NCBI GenBank assembly: GCA_900542565.1
Contig: UQOC01000053.1
Span: 1 to 16,501, forward strand
Length of the DNA stretch: 16,501 nucleotides
Source: an uncultured Eubacteriales bacterium
GTDB taxonomy: Bacteria > Bacillota > Clostridia > Peptostreptococcales > Anaerovoracaceae
Direction of reading: 5' to 3'
Shown here one piece after another: positions 7,331 through 16,240 of the stretch (position 1 is the stretch's first letter; the number at the start of each line of letters is the position of its first letter). The position numbers and the translations under genes are program-made. The notes under the pieces are model-generated. The model searched no databases and had not been told where the DNA came from. It saw only the letters and a program-made list of their open reading frames with translations.

Positions 7331-8980
7331 ATGAAAACGCATTTATACGCCGATACTATCATAAAAGGCGGAAAAATTATCACCATGACCGGTGAGGATG
7401 AAACTGCATCATGGGTCGCAGTGCAGGACGGCATTATCATTGATGTGGGCATATCCGGCGGCTATGACCGTTATATTGGTCCTGATACAGTGGTCAGGGA
7501 TCTTGAAGGACAGGTCATGCTGCCTGGATTTTACGATGGCCACAGTCATTTCAGCACAGGCGGTCTGACTGCCCTGTACTACGAGGATCTCAGGAGCAAG
7601 CCCATAGGCACGATGACATGTATAGCAGATTATATCAAAGCGCTGAAAAACCGGGCAAGCATTACGCCTGAACATAAGCCTGTGCTTGGTACCGGATACG
7701 ACCAGACCACCATCAGTGAAATGCGCCATCCTACCAGGCAGGAGCTTGATATGGTTTCCACCGGACGGCCAGTCATACTGAATCATGTTACGGCTCATAT
7801 CATGGCGGTCAATTCCAAGGCGCTGGAGATAATGGGGATAAACGCCGATACTCCTGATCCTGAAGGCGGTGTCATCCGCAGGGATAAAGACGGTATCCCC
7901 AACGGCATATTGGAAGAATCTGCTGTATTCTATGTATGGAACAACAAGGAATTCAACATATTCGGAACATTTGACGAACAGATGGAAGCGTTCGCATACA
8001 ACAGCCATATATATGCTTCCCACGGAGTGACTACAGCCAACGAAGGTTCCATAGCCAACCTTCAGCAATATGAAGAGGCCGTGCGCAGAGGAAAAATGAA
8101 GATAAGGTCTGTTCTCTGGTTTGCTCCTAAGGACCTGCTGTCAGATACACCTCCCATTCCGTCAGACGATGTGAAAAACATGATCTCTGTAGGCGGAGGA
8201 AAAATTTTTGCTGACGGCTCAGTCAATACTTATACTGCCTGGCTGACCAGACCGTATCATGTGAAAGAACCCGGCATGGATGAGCAATTTGCCGGTTACC
8301 CTGCCATATCATATGACGGACTTAACGACGCAGTCAGTCAGGTGACTGACCGCGGCTATAACATGTATATCCACTCTAACGGAGACGCAGCCATTGACGA
8401 ATGCATAAAAGCTTACAAAAAAGTCCGTCAAAAGCATCCTGATGATTCTCTGAAGCTGGTACTGGTCCATGCGCAGTGCGCAAGGAAAGACCAGCTGCTG
8501 GAAATGCAAAAATACAGTATCACCCCTTCATTTTATTGCAGCAATGTATATTATGCAGGCGACAGGTTCCGCGATATATTTCTCGGTCCAGAAAGGGCTG
8601 AAAACTGTAACCCTATAGGATCTGCCATGGATCTTGGCCTACTGTGCACCATGCACCTTGACACGCCTGTGCAGCCGCAGGATCCTATCATGTCCATATG
8701 GGCGGCTGTCAACAGGAAAACCGCATCCGGCAAAACCCTTGGGAAGGATCAATGCATCAGCGTCTATCAGGCTCTTTTGGCCAACACTTTCTATCCGGCC
8801 ATCCAAAACAGTGAAGGACACATAAAAGGGACCATCCAAAAGGGAAAATACGCAGATTTTGTTATCCTTGACCGGGATCCACTTTCCACCGACCCTGACG
8901 ATCTGATAAACATACAGGTTATGGAAACATTGGTAGGAGGACAGACAGTTTATATGAAAGGAGAGAAAAATGAGCAATAA
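7331..8980 (+). CDS. YtcJ-like amidohydrolase (amidohydrolase family 3)
   Basis: 549 residues, normal for this group of metal-dependent TIM-barrel hydrolases that cleave amide, urea or imide-type bonds. An N-terminal beta-sandwich portion (ADTIIKGGKIITM, about 7-65) is followed by LPGFYDGHSHF, with the HxH metal pair at 71 and 73. Further expected active-site residues are K291 in KIFADGS, H348 in IHSNGDAAI, H380 in LVHAQC, and D444 in MHLDTPV. The C-terminus GTIQKGKYADFVILDRDPL is the classic closing of the sandwich domain. There is no signal peptide, so it works in the cytoplasm. AAAGGAGG lies 6 bases before the ATG. Its end overlaps the YfcC start by 11 bp, so expression is coupled to the transporter, suggesting that the carrier imports its substrate. 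N-substituted amino acids or peptides-like compounds are plausible, but the substrate cannot be read from sequence. Confidence 0.93.
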   Translation: MKTHLYADTIIKGGKIITMTGEDETASWVAVQDGIIIDVGISGGYDRYIGPDTVVRDLEGQVMLPGFYDGHSHFSTGGLTALYYEDLRSKPIGTMTCIADYIKALKNRASITPEHKPVLGTGYDQTTISEMRHPTRQELDMVSTGRPVILNHVTAHIMAVNSKALEIMGINADTPDPEGGVIRRDKDGIPNGILEESAVFYVWNNKEFNIFGTFDEQMEAFAYNSHIYASHGVTTANEGSIANLQQYEEAVRRGKMKIRSVLWFAPKDLLSDTPPIPSDDVKNMISVGGGKIFADGSVNTYTAWLTRPYHVKEPGMDEQFAGYPAISYDGLNDAVSQVTDRGYNMYIHSNGDAAIDECIKAYKKVRQKHPDDSLKLVLVHAQCARKDQLLEMQKYSITPSFYCSNVYYAGDRFRDIFLGPERAENCNPIGSAMDLGLLCTMHLDTPVQPQDPIMSIWAAVNRKTASGKTLGKDQCISVYQALLANTFYPAIQNSEGHIKGTIQKGKYADFVILDRDPLSTDPDDLINIQVMETLVGGQTVYMKGEKNEQ

Positions 8981-10373
8981 TAAGAAAAAGGGATTCAGCC
9001 TTCCATATCCTTATATCATAATATTTACCATCATGATACTGGTAGCGATCCTGTCTTACATACTTCCGGCAGGCGAATACGGTACCATGATAAATGAAAA
9101 TACCGGACAAGAAGTGGTTAATCCGGAAGATTTCTCTTATGTTGAAAATGATACGCCTATCGGCTTCATGGACTTCTTTGGAGCTATCCATGACGGTCTC
9201 GTAAATGGCGCGGGAACATATGCTTCCCTCCTGCTGATCGCAGGTTCCCTTGCTGTTCTTCAGCTTACGGGGGCTCTGGATGCAGGTATACATAAGATAT
9301 TGGCCATTTCCAAGGGCAAAGAATTTACCGTTGTCGCACTGCTCCTCCTTGCCTTCTCATCACTGGGAGCCATAGGGTTTGGTGAAGGCGGCCTTCCATT
9401 TGTGCCTGTGACCGTTTCTGTAGTCATGGCCCTTGGCTATGACAGGATGGCAGGAGCAGCTACTGCTTTCCTTGGATTGTCCATCGGATGGACATCCGGC
9501 CTTTTAAACATATTGTCAACAGGAATATGCCAGAACATGGCAGGACTTCCTCTGTTTTCAGGGTTGTGGCTCAGATTCGCAGGTCTTGTGATCTTCTACT
9601 TCATATGCCTTGCCTATCTGTACAGATACTGCAACAAGATCAAGCAGAATCCGAATTTATCTCTTACGGCTGACGAATACCTTACCCAGAATGCCCAGGT
9701 ACAGGAGGATGAAGTCGTTCCTTTCACCTGGCAGAGAAAACTCGTACTTCTTGTATTCCTGGCCGTACTTGTCCTGCAGGCATATGGCGCAGTTAAACTG
9801 GGCTGGGCCCTCACCCAGATAGGCGGTCTGTATGTAATATTCACGATACTGGCAATCATCATCGGGCGCCTTAACCCAAGCAATGCATGTGTTGAATTCA
9901 CAAAAGGCGCATGCCAGATGATGGTTGTGTGCGTTATGATAGGCCTTGCCAACGCTGTGGTATTGCTGATGAACCAGGGAATGATCGTGGACACTCTTGT
10001 TCACGGAATGGCAACAATGCTTGACGGAAAAAGCCCTGTGGTCACTTTGCTCCTTATCTACCTTGCAATAACGATATTTAATTTCTTTATCGTTTCCGGC
10101 CCTGGCAAAGCTGTCATAGTGATGCCTATACTCAGCCCGCTCGCTTCGCTGCTGGGTATCAACCAGCAGGTGATCACCCTTACCTTCTGTTATGCAGACG
10201 GTATAACCAATTACCTCTATCCGACTTCCGGAGCCATGCTTGCCGGAATGATGCTGGCAGGTCTTGATTACACCAAGTGGCTCAAGTTCTTCTGGAAAGT
10301 TGCAGTGATACAGATGGTAGTAGCTTTCGGGATCATTCTGTTTGCCAATGCCATTGATTACGGGCCGTTCTGA
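8970..10373 (+). CDS. YfcC-family carrier (C4-dicarboxylate anaerobic carrier/DcuC-like, ArcD-like relatives)
   Basis: 467 residues, very hydrophobic, about 12 predicted membrane helices, the first at about 12-33 ending in the family-typical SYILPAGEYG. Other recognisable family segments are GAIGFGEGGLPFVPV near 130-145, FFIVSGPGKAVIVMPILSPL near 370-390, and the closing YADGITNYLYPTSGAMLAGM near 408-427. Family members include C4-dicarboxylate carriers and putative arginine/ornithine or peptide-type exchangers; members are often found next to peptidases or amidohydrolases. The ATG lies inside the last codons of the amidohydrolase, behind AAAGGAGAG, giving an 11-bp overlap and translational coupling. 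The AEC transporter gene follows after 14 bp. Family is secure; substrate and direction of transport are unknown. Confidence 0.9.
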   Translation: MSNNKKKGFSLPYPYIIIFTIMILVAILSYILPAGEYGTMINENTGQEVVNPEDFSYVENDTPIGFMDFFGAIHDGLVNGAGTYASLLLIAGSLAVLQLTGALDAGIHKILAISKGKEFTVVALLLLAFSSLGAIGFGEGGLPFVPVTVSVVMALGYDRMAGAATAFLGLSIGWTSGLLNILSTGICQNMAGLPLFSGLWLRFAGLVIFYFICLAYLYRYCNKIKQNPNLSLTADEYLTQNAQVQEDEVVPFTWQRKLVLLVFLAVLVLQAYGAVKLGWALTQIGGLYVIFTILAIIIGRLNPSNACVEFTKGACQMMVVCVMIGLANAVVLLMNQGMIVDTLVHGMATMLDGKSPVVTLLLIYLAITIFNFFIVSGPGKAVIVMPILSPLASLLGINQQVITLTFCYADGITNYLYPTSGAMLAGMMLAGLDYTKWLKFFWKVAVIQMVVAFGIILFANAIDYGPF

Positions 10374-10387
10374 TATCGGAGAAAAAC

Positions 10388-11317
10388 ATGCTTATATCTC
10401 AGACAGCCAGTTCCCTGCTGACACTGCTTCTCCTGATGATACCCGGGATAGTGTTCAGAAAGAAAGGGATATTAAATGAAAGTCAGAATAACGGGCTCAA
10501 TGCCTTTGTGGTAAACGCAGCATGGCCGTGTATGGTCATCAATGCGATGCAGATAGACTTCGATATATCTGTCTTAAAAGAAAGTGGCAATATGATGGGC
10601 AAAATGCTCATCATATTTGCCATCATATGCTTTCTATGCCTTGTTATCGCAAAATGTCTGAATGTGGACAGAAAGAGGCGTAGCCTTTTCATCTTCATGT
10701 CAGTTTTCGGGAACACAGGCTTCATCGGTATACCGCTGGTACAACTGATGTGCGGTGAAATGTCAGCCTTCTATGCGTCCATCCTGGAGGCGGCCAACGA
10801 TATCCTGATCTTTACTTTCGGCATATTTATCATGCAGAAAGCCTCAGAGGAAGGAAAAGGCTTTTCGTTAAAAAATTTCCTGAACCCGTGCTTCATAGGT
10901 TCAGTGATAGGCCTGATCTTGTTTGTCTTTCAGATAAAGCTTCCCGGATTCATTGCCGGTCCGGTTGAAATGTTGTCCAGCGCCACTACACCGGTTGCCA
11001 TGATAGTCCTGGGATTCCAGCTTGGAGGCTTGAAGCTCAAAGACTTCTGTGGAGATAAGCTCTGTTATGCCACAGTCCTGATGAAGCTTGTGATAGCTCC
11101 CCTTATCACCTTTGCGGTACTAAAGATATGGGCCTCTTCATATCCGGCAGACACGACGCTGCTGATAGATATGGGGATGCCTGTTGCTGTCATGTCAGCC
11201 CTGCTGAGCCAGAAATATGATAATGACACGGCACTGGCCACCAAGGCTATCCTCATATCCACGCTGGGTCTTTTTGTTTCAGTACCGCTGTGTACCCTTC
11301 TGATCTCTTTATTGTAA
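10388..11317 (+). CDS. AEC-family transporter (auxin efflux carrier superfamily)
   Basis: 309 residues, standard length for bacterial AEC proteins, with about 10 membrane helices. It includes the conserved FVVNAAWPCMVINAM region (about 40-54) and the family signature FGNTGFIGIPLVQLM (about 107-121), followed in the second half by TTPVAMIVLGFQLGGLKL and MGMPVAVMSALLSQKYDND. Bacterial relatives move organic acids such as malate or malonate and other anions; the name does not imply auxin transport. GGAG precedes the ATG, which is 14 bp after the YfcC stop, so it is the third gene of the operon. A second, unrelated carrier behind a hydrolase and its importer suggests that it exports a reaction product or handles a related anion; this is inference. 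A strong terminator follows directly. Confidence 0.9.
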   Translation: MLISQTASSLLTLLLLMIPGIVFRKKGILNESQNNGLNAFVVNAAWPCMVINAMQIDFDISVLKESGNMMGKMLIIFAIICFLCLVIAKCLNVDRKRRSLFIFMSVFGNTGFIGIPLVQLMCGEMSAFYASILEAANDILIFTFGIFIMQKASEEGKGFSLKNFLNPCFIGSVIGLILFVFQIKLPGFIAGPVEMLSSATTPVAMIVLGFQLGGLKLKDFCGDKLCYATVLMKLVIAPLITFAVLKIWASSYPADTTLLIDMGMPVAVMSALLSQKYDNDTALATKAILISTLGLFVSVPLCTLLISLL

Positions 11318-11319
11318 AA

Positions 11320-11338
11320 AGCCGGCCTGCGGCCGGCT
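11320..11338. terminator. Bidirectional terminator between convergent operons
   Basis: AGCCGGCC (11320-11327) and GGCCGGCT (11331-11338) form a perfect, GC-rich 8-bp stem with a 3-base loop, 2 bases after the AEC stop codon. On the minus strand it is followed directly by TTTTTAC, a good U-tract for the solute-binding protein gene ending at 11352. On the plus strand the tail is CGTCTTTTATGTTTT, weaker but usable. Confidence 0.9.
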
Positions 11339-11351
11339 CGTCTTTTATGTT

Positions 11352-12986
11352 TTATCCCTCTTGTATGCTCCAGGACCATGTATTGCAGTTTCTGTAGATG
11401 TCGTTGAACATCGGAAGCTGATCCGCTTCAAAAGTGGAAAGCCCTACAAGTCCCATTTTTCTGTAACATAGTGAATAGTAAGGTGTTTCGTCAATGAGAG
11501 CTTCTTTTATCTTCTCATAAGCTGCCGTATACTCTTGGCTTGTATGAAGCCTGTCAAGTTCGTTAACCAGCTGCAGGATATCGTTATTGGTATAGTTCCA
11601 CGGATTGGTGCCATCAAAAAATCCCCTCAGGTCATAGGATGCTTCTATTTCATATCCGGTGACCAGGATATCGAACTCTCCTCTTTCAATCAGGTCAGTA
11701 TATTCTTCCCAGTCTGCCGATGTTATGGTGACCGAAAACCCTGCGCTTTCAAGATTGTCCTCTATGATCCTGGCAGCCGCCAGCCTGTTGGCATTGTCGC
11801 TGTTTACGAGGATGTTCAGTGAAACCTCTTCGCCGTCCCCGTTCTCCAGTTTTCCGTTCAGGTCGCTGTCTTCGTACCCCTGCTCAGCCATCAGTTCAAT
11901 GGCTTTATCCCGGTCATATGAGTAGACATCACCGGTATCGCTTACTCCCAAAAAGTTGGGATAATATATGGTGTCGGTTATGACGCCATCGCCCATATAT
12001 CCGTCATTTAGCACCTCATCCCTGTCTATGGCATAGCATAATGCCTGCCTCATCTCTTTCGTGCTGAGGATCTCGGCTGATGTATTAAACACTATAAAGT
12101 CCACATCGTTTGAAACGATATCATACATCTGGAATCCCTTATCTGCCACGAGGGATTTTCGCTCAGTAGTATCATCGATGTAGCAGGTTACATTGTTTAT
12201 TTCCATCATATTGGAAGCAAGGGACTTGTCAGGCAGGATGTTGACTGTTATGCTGTTGGCTGCCTTTGTGCCGAAGTACTGTTCATTGGGTGAAAGGTTC
12301 AGTGCTTCCAGATAGTCATACGAAGCAAACTTGTACTGCCCGGTGCCTACAGGCTCAAAATCGTCAGTGGTGTTTATTAGGCTTCTCGTACTTGAATACT
12401 GATCTTCCGGCAGGATCGGAAAAGTCAGGGCGTCCAGAGAACAGTCTGTATTGTTCCTGAAATATATCCTCAGTGTTTTGTCCCCTTGCACAGTAACACT
12501 GTTTATCTTTGAAACAGCTTCGTAATATATGCCCTCTGAACCATATGATTTTATGGCGTTTACGGTAAATCTCACATCCCCTGCAGTCAGTTCTGTCCCG
12601 TCATGCCACAAAACTCCGTCTTTCAGCGTTATATCCACATAAGCGCGGTCTGTATTTACTTCATAGCTTTCGGCAAGTTCCGGCTGCACATTGAGATCAT
12701 CTGTATAGTCAAAGAGACTGTTATATATGAGCTTAGATATATAAAAGGTATCTTCCGATGACGAAACCACCGGGTTGAGGGTATCTATTGAAGTGGCCGC
12801 AAAATAAAGAGTGTCCTGCTGCACATGATTCACATCAGGATCTATCTCCAGCACCTCTTCCCGATAAATGCTTATGCTGGAGATGGCAACAACGATCATT
12901 GCCGTTGCAACCACAATATACAGCCAGTATTTCTGTAAAATCTTAAATGCTTTGGATTCCTGCAGATCATTTTTGTTGAATTTCAT
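11352..12986 (-). CDS. Membrane-anchored family 5 (peptide/nickel type) solute-binding protein
   Basis: 544 residues, the usual size for SBP family 5 proteins, which bind oligopeptides or similar ligands outside the membrane and hand them to an ABC permease. The N-terminus is basic, then a hydrophobic helix at about 20-40. There is no lipobox cysteine, so it looks anchored by an uncleaved helix or signal rather than by a lipid. Family features include DTLYFAATSIDTLNPVVSSS after the anchor, LKDGVLWHDGTELTAGDVRF near 120-140, EPVGTGQYKF, and MRQALCYAIDRDEV near 320. An Asp/Asn-rich segment (DSDLNGKLENGDG) before the second lobe is of the kind seen in many clostridial homologues. It overlaps the end of coaE by 20 bp, with AGAGGAT inside coaE as ribosome binding site. 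No permease or ATPase gene is adjacent, making it an orphan binding protein, or a sensor or chaperone-like derivative. Confidence 0.88.
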   Translation of the reverse strand: MKFNKNDLQESKAFKILQKYWLYIVVATAMIVVAISSISIYREEVLEIDPDVNHVQQDTLYFAATSIDTLNPVVSSSEDTFYISKLIYNSLFDYTDDLNVQPELAESYEVNTDRAYVDITLKDGVLWHDGTELTAGDVRFTVNAIKSYGSEGIYYEAVSKINSVTVQGDKTLRIYFRNNTDCSLDALTFPILPEDQYSSTRSLINTTDDFEPVGTGQYKFASYDYLEALNLSPNEQYFGTKAANSITVNILPDKSLASNMMEINNVTCYIDDTTERKSLVADKGFQMYDIVSNDVDFIVFNTSAEILSTKEMRQALCYAIDRDEVLNDGYMGDGVITDTIYYPNFLGVSDTGDVYSYDRDKAIELMAEQGYEDSDLNGKLENGDGEEVSLNILVNSDNANRLAAARIIEDNLESAGFSVTITSADWEEYTDLIERGEFDILVTGYEIEASYDLRGFFDGTNPWNYTNNDILQLVNELDRLHTSQEYTAAYEKIKEALIDETPYYSLCYRKMGLVGLSTFEADQLPMFNDIYRNCNTWSWSIQEG

Positions 12987-13575
12987 TTTTTATCCTCTCA
13001 AGCTGGCAGGCTATCTGTAACCTGAGCTGGTCAACAGTGCCCGAATTATCCAGTACCTGCTGGCTAAGGCTCTTTTTTTCTTCTTCAGACATCTGACTGT
13101 TGATCCTGCTCAGGATTTCCTGTTCCGAAAGTCCGTCCCTTGCAGAGACCCTTTTTATCCTAACATCCATATTTGAAGAAACGAGCCAGTTTTCATCGGT
13201 GATTTTGTGAAGACCGCATTCAAACAGCAGCGGTGCATCGATTATCACTATCCCGTCCTTATCCTCTTTTTTCAGGGTCCGGATTTCCGACATGATAGCG
13301 TCGGCAACTTTGTCTGTTATCAGTGAACGGAGCTTTGTAAGCGCATTTTTATCGTTAAATACGAGCATACCCAGAGCCTTCCTGTCAAGCACGCCGTTAC
13401 TGACATATCCTGGCCCGAAAGTTCCTGCGATATCATCAAGGACTTCCGATCCGTCAGAGGTCATCTCTCTTGAAATGGCGTCGGCATCCAATATGATGCA
13501 GCCATATTCTTTGAGGATAGATGATGCTGTTGATTTGCCTGCGCCTATGCCTCCTGTGAGTCCGATTATCTTCAT
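12967..13575 (-). CDS. coaE: Dephospho-CoA kinase
   Basis: 202 residues, normal for CoaE, which phosphorylates the ribose 3'-OH of dephospho-CoA with ATP in the last step of coenzyme A synthesis. The P-loop GLTGGIGAGKST is at residues 5-16, followed by ILDADAISREM (DAD motif, substrate binding) at about 28-38. VIIDAPLLFECGLHK near 109-123 is the conserved CoaE lid/base segment, and RIKRVSARDGLSEQEILSRI near 139-158 carries the adenine-side arginines. The start lies 1 bp beyond the polA stop codon, with no clear Shine-Dalgarno in the last polA codons, so initiation probably depends on ribosomes finishing polA. The polA-coaE pairing is widespread in Bacillota. Confidence 0.96.
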   Translation of the reverse strand: MKIIGLTGGIGAGKSTASSILKEYGCIILDADAISREMTSDGSEVLDDIAGTFGPGYVSNGVLDRKALGMLVFNDKNALTKLRSLITDKVADAIMSEIRTLKKEDKDGIVIIDAPLLFECGLHKITDENWLVSSNMDVRIKRVSARDGLSEQEILSRINSQMSEEEKKSLSQQVLDNSGTVDQLRLQIACQLERIKNEIQQK

Positions 13576-13576
13576 T

Positions 13577-16225
13577 TTATTTTAAGTCATACCAGGTATA
13601 GCCTTCATTTACTTCCGCAACAAGTTTTACCGAAAGCTTTACCGCATCCTCCATGTTTTTCTTCAAAAATTCTTTGATATCTTCTGCATCTTTTTTTGGA
13701 GCACAGAGTATCAGTTCATCATGGACCTGCAATATGAGCTTGGTATCCGGGAATTGTTCCTTAAGCCCATTGTACACCTTTATCATCGCTATCTTGATTA
13801 TATCGGCAGCGCTCCCCTGGATAGGACTGTTCATGGCCAGGCGCTCACCCAGCTGTCTTACCATATACGCTACGGCGTTTATCTCGTGGATAGGCCGCTT
13901 CCTTCCCAGTATAGTCTCAGAATAGCCTTTTTCTTTGCAGCTGGCTATCTGGCCGTCCATGTACTCTTTAACTTTTCTGTGTTTATCAAAGTAATCGCTG
14001 ATGTATTGTTCAGCTTCTTTTCTGGAAATCTGCAGTTCTTCACTGAGGCCAAAACCGCTCATCCCGTATATGACGCCGAAGTTCACAGCCTTTGCCCTGC
14101 TCCTTTCCTGAGGAGTAACCTGATCGAAAGGTATGCCAAGGACTCTTGATGCGGTGAGCTTATGGATGTCATCACCTCTGTTGAAAGCTGCGATAAGTTC
14201 TTCATCGCCCGACAGATGGGCAAGGACTCTGAGCTCTATCTGCGAGTAATCCGCACCGATCAGGATGTGTTCTTCATCATCGGCTGTAAAGGCTTTTCTC
14301 AGGGTCCTTCCAAGTTCCTGCCTGATGGGGATGTTCTGCAGGTTGGGTTCTGTACAGCTTATCCTGCCCGTAGCGGTAACTGTCTGCTGAAAATGTGCTC
14401 TGATCTTTCCGTCTGCGGAAATAAGAGGTTTCATGCCTTCCACATAGGTGGAATTAAGCTTGGTGAAATTTCTGTATTCCAGTATTTCCGGAACGATAGG
14501 ATGTTTATCCCTGATCTTTTCCAGGACCTCAGCGTTTGTGCTGTACCCGCGCTTGGTCTTTTTGCCGAAAGGAAGCCCCAGGTCTTCAAACAGGACATTT
14601 CCCAGCTGCATGGGTGAATTGATGTTAAATTCTTTGCCGGCATGGGCGTATATGCTTGCCTCCATCTGTGAGATCTTGTCTTTTAATTCTGTTCCGAACA
14701 TTTCCAGAAATTCTCTGCTGACTTTGATGCCTTCCTTTTCCATGGAAGCAAGGACTTCGATCAGCGGAAGCTCTGCTTCGGAATAGACTTTCATCAGGCC
14801 CTGCTGTTCCAGAAGGATTTTTTCCTTTTCGATCAGCCTGTTTATGATAAGTCCTATCCTTACGCCGGTGTCGAGCATTTTCTTTCTGGGATCTTCAAAC
14901 ATGTCTATCTGTCCTTCGGTATCTTCTGAAATATCCCCCATATCCGTCTTCAGTCTTTCAAGAGCGAGGCTTTTCAGTTCATACTTATTCCTTGAAGGAT
15001 CCAGGACATATTCTGCTATGGAGGTGTCGAATACCACATTCACATCCTCAAGTCCGTAAAACATCAGGCAATATATATCGTCTTTTATCTCGTGGCCGTA
15101 GAATCTCATCTGGGTTTGTTCAATGACAGCTATGAGATCTGCCACAGGAACGGCGGCAGCGTCCACCAAAATGGCTTCGTCACGGCACATGAAAAGGACT
15201 CCGTCTATTATCGGGTCAGTCACATGGCCTTTCGCTCCGAAAACTTTCAGAAAGACATCCTGTCCGGCAAAAGATTCCAGTGCATTAAGGTCTGCAGCCT
15301 TGTCGATGATCTTTTTTTCTACATCCTTTTCCGGAAACGGCTCGGCTTGAGGCGTTACATCTATCTTGAGTTTTTTCAGGAAACTGTTGAACTCCAGCTT
15401 TGTGTATAATCCTATCAGCTTATCATAGTCCGGTTCTTTGAGGAGAAAATCGCTGAATTTTTCATCTATAGGCACATTGGTGTTTATGGTGGCGAGCCTT
15501 TTGCTCATGACCGCAAGCTGGGCGTTTTCCTCAACCTTGGTCCTTAATTTGGCTGAACTTATCTCATCTGTATGGGCCAGGAGATTTTCCACCGAACCAA
15601 ATTGTTGCAGCAGCTTGATCCCGGTCTTTTCTCCCACTCCCGGTATTCCCGGTATATTATCTGAGGAATCTCCCATGAGCCCTTTGAGATCAATGAACTG
15701 GGCCGGGGTCAGACCGTATCTTTCATCCATCTTCTGCGGATCATAAAGTTCAAAATCAGTTATCCCTCTTTTGGTTATCACTACGCTCGTGTTTTCCGAA
15801 ACAAGCTGCAGCGCATCTTTATCCCCTGTTATGATATACGCCCCGATCCCTTCTTTGTCTGCCATTTTGGCTACTGTGCCGATTATATCATCGGCTTCGA
15901 ATCCTTCCATCTGAAGTATCCGTATCCTCAGCGCATTCAGGACATCTTTCATGATGGGCATCTGCATCGCAAGTTCAGGAGGCATGGCCTTTCTGCCTGC
16001 TTTATAGCCATCATACTCAAGATGTCTGAAAGTAGGCGCTTTCATATCGAAAGCTACCGTAAGGTATTTGGGGTCATAATCATTTTCAAGCTTTTGGAGC
16101 ATGTTAAGAAAGCCATACACACCTTGGGTGTATATGCCGTCTTTTGTTATCATCGGCCGCTGAACAGCATAAAATGCCCGGTTTATCAAACTGTTTCCAT
16201 CTATGATGAGAATCTTGTCTTCCAT
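13577..16225 (-). CDS. polA: DNA polymerase I
   Basis: 882 residues, full length. Pol I fills gaps in repair and removes RNA primers during lagging-strand synthesis. Domains: 5' nuclease (1 to about 290) with the acidic clusters AFDMKAPTFRH, EADD (110-113), TGDKDALQ and DLKGLMGDSSDNIPGIPGVG; a 3'-5' exonuclease-like domain (about 305-480); and the polymerase domain (about 485-882). The polymerase motifs are intact: ADYSQIELRVLAHLSGD (motif A, D659), RSRAKAVNFGVIYG (motif B, R708, K712, F716, Y720) and LQVHDELIL (motif C, D836). The exonuclease-like domain lacks the DxE of Exo I (FLKVFGAKGH at that place) and the YxxxD of Exo III, so proofreading is very probably lost, as in Bacillus and other Bacillota Pol I. 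The start is supported by AAGGGGA upstream. It follows the OPT gene by 15 bp. Confidence 0.97.
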   Translation of the reverse strand: MEDKILIIDGNSLINRAFYAVQRPMITKDGIYTQGVYGFLNMLQKLENDYDPKYLTVAFDMKAPTFRHLEYDGYKAGRKAMPPELAMQMPIMKDVLNALRIRILQMEGFEADDIIGTVAKMADKEGIGAYIITGDKDALQLVSENTSVVITKRGITDFELYDPQKMDERYGLTPAQFIDLKGLMGDSSDNIPGIPGVGEKTGIKLLQQFGSVENLLAHTDEISSAKLRTKVEENAQLAVMSKRLATINTNVPIDEKFSDFLLKEPDYDKLIGLYTKLEFNSFLKKLKIDVTPQAEPFPEKDVEKKIIDKAADLNALESFAGQDVFLKVFGAKGHVTDPIIDGVLFMCRDEAILVDAAAVPVADLIAVIEQTQMRFYGHEIKDDIYCLMFYGLEDVNVVFDTSIAEYVLDPSRNKYELKSLALERLKTDMGDISEDTEGQIDMFEDPRKKMLDTGVRIGLIINRLIEKEKILLEQQGLMKVYSEAELPLIEVLASMEKEGIKVSREFLEMFGTELKDKISQMEASIYAHAGKEFNINSPMQLGNVLFEDLGLPFGKKTKRGYSTNAEVLEKIRDKHPIVPEILEYRNFTKLNSTYVEGMKPLISADGKIRAHFQQTVTATGRISCTEPNLQNIPIRQELGRTLRKAFTADDEEHILIGADYSQIELRVLAHLSGDEELIAAFNRGDDIHKLTASRVLGIPFDQVTPQERSRAKAVNFGVIYGMSGFGLSEELQISRKEAEQYISDYFDKHRKVKEYMDGQIASCKEKGYSETILGRKRPIHEINAVAYMVRQLGERLAMNSPIQGSAADIIKIAMIKVYNGLKEQFPDTKLILQVHDELILCAPKKDAEDIKEFLKKNMEDAVKLSVKLVAEVNEGYTWYDLK

Positions 16226-16240
16226 ATATTTCCCCTTTTG

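Noticed and set aside
6055..11317. The plus-strand cassette as a genomic island inserted at tRNA-Leu
   Set aside because: It lies on the 5' side of the tRNA, not the usual 3' side. There is no integrase, no duplicated tRNA end at the far border, and the base composition of its genes resembles that of the neighbours.
13577..16225. PolA with decayed 3'-5' exonuclease motifs as a novelty
   Set aside because: Loss of proofreading residues is usual in Pol I of Bacillota, so it is recorded in the annotation only.
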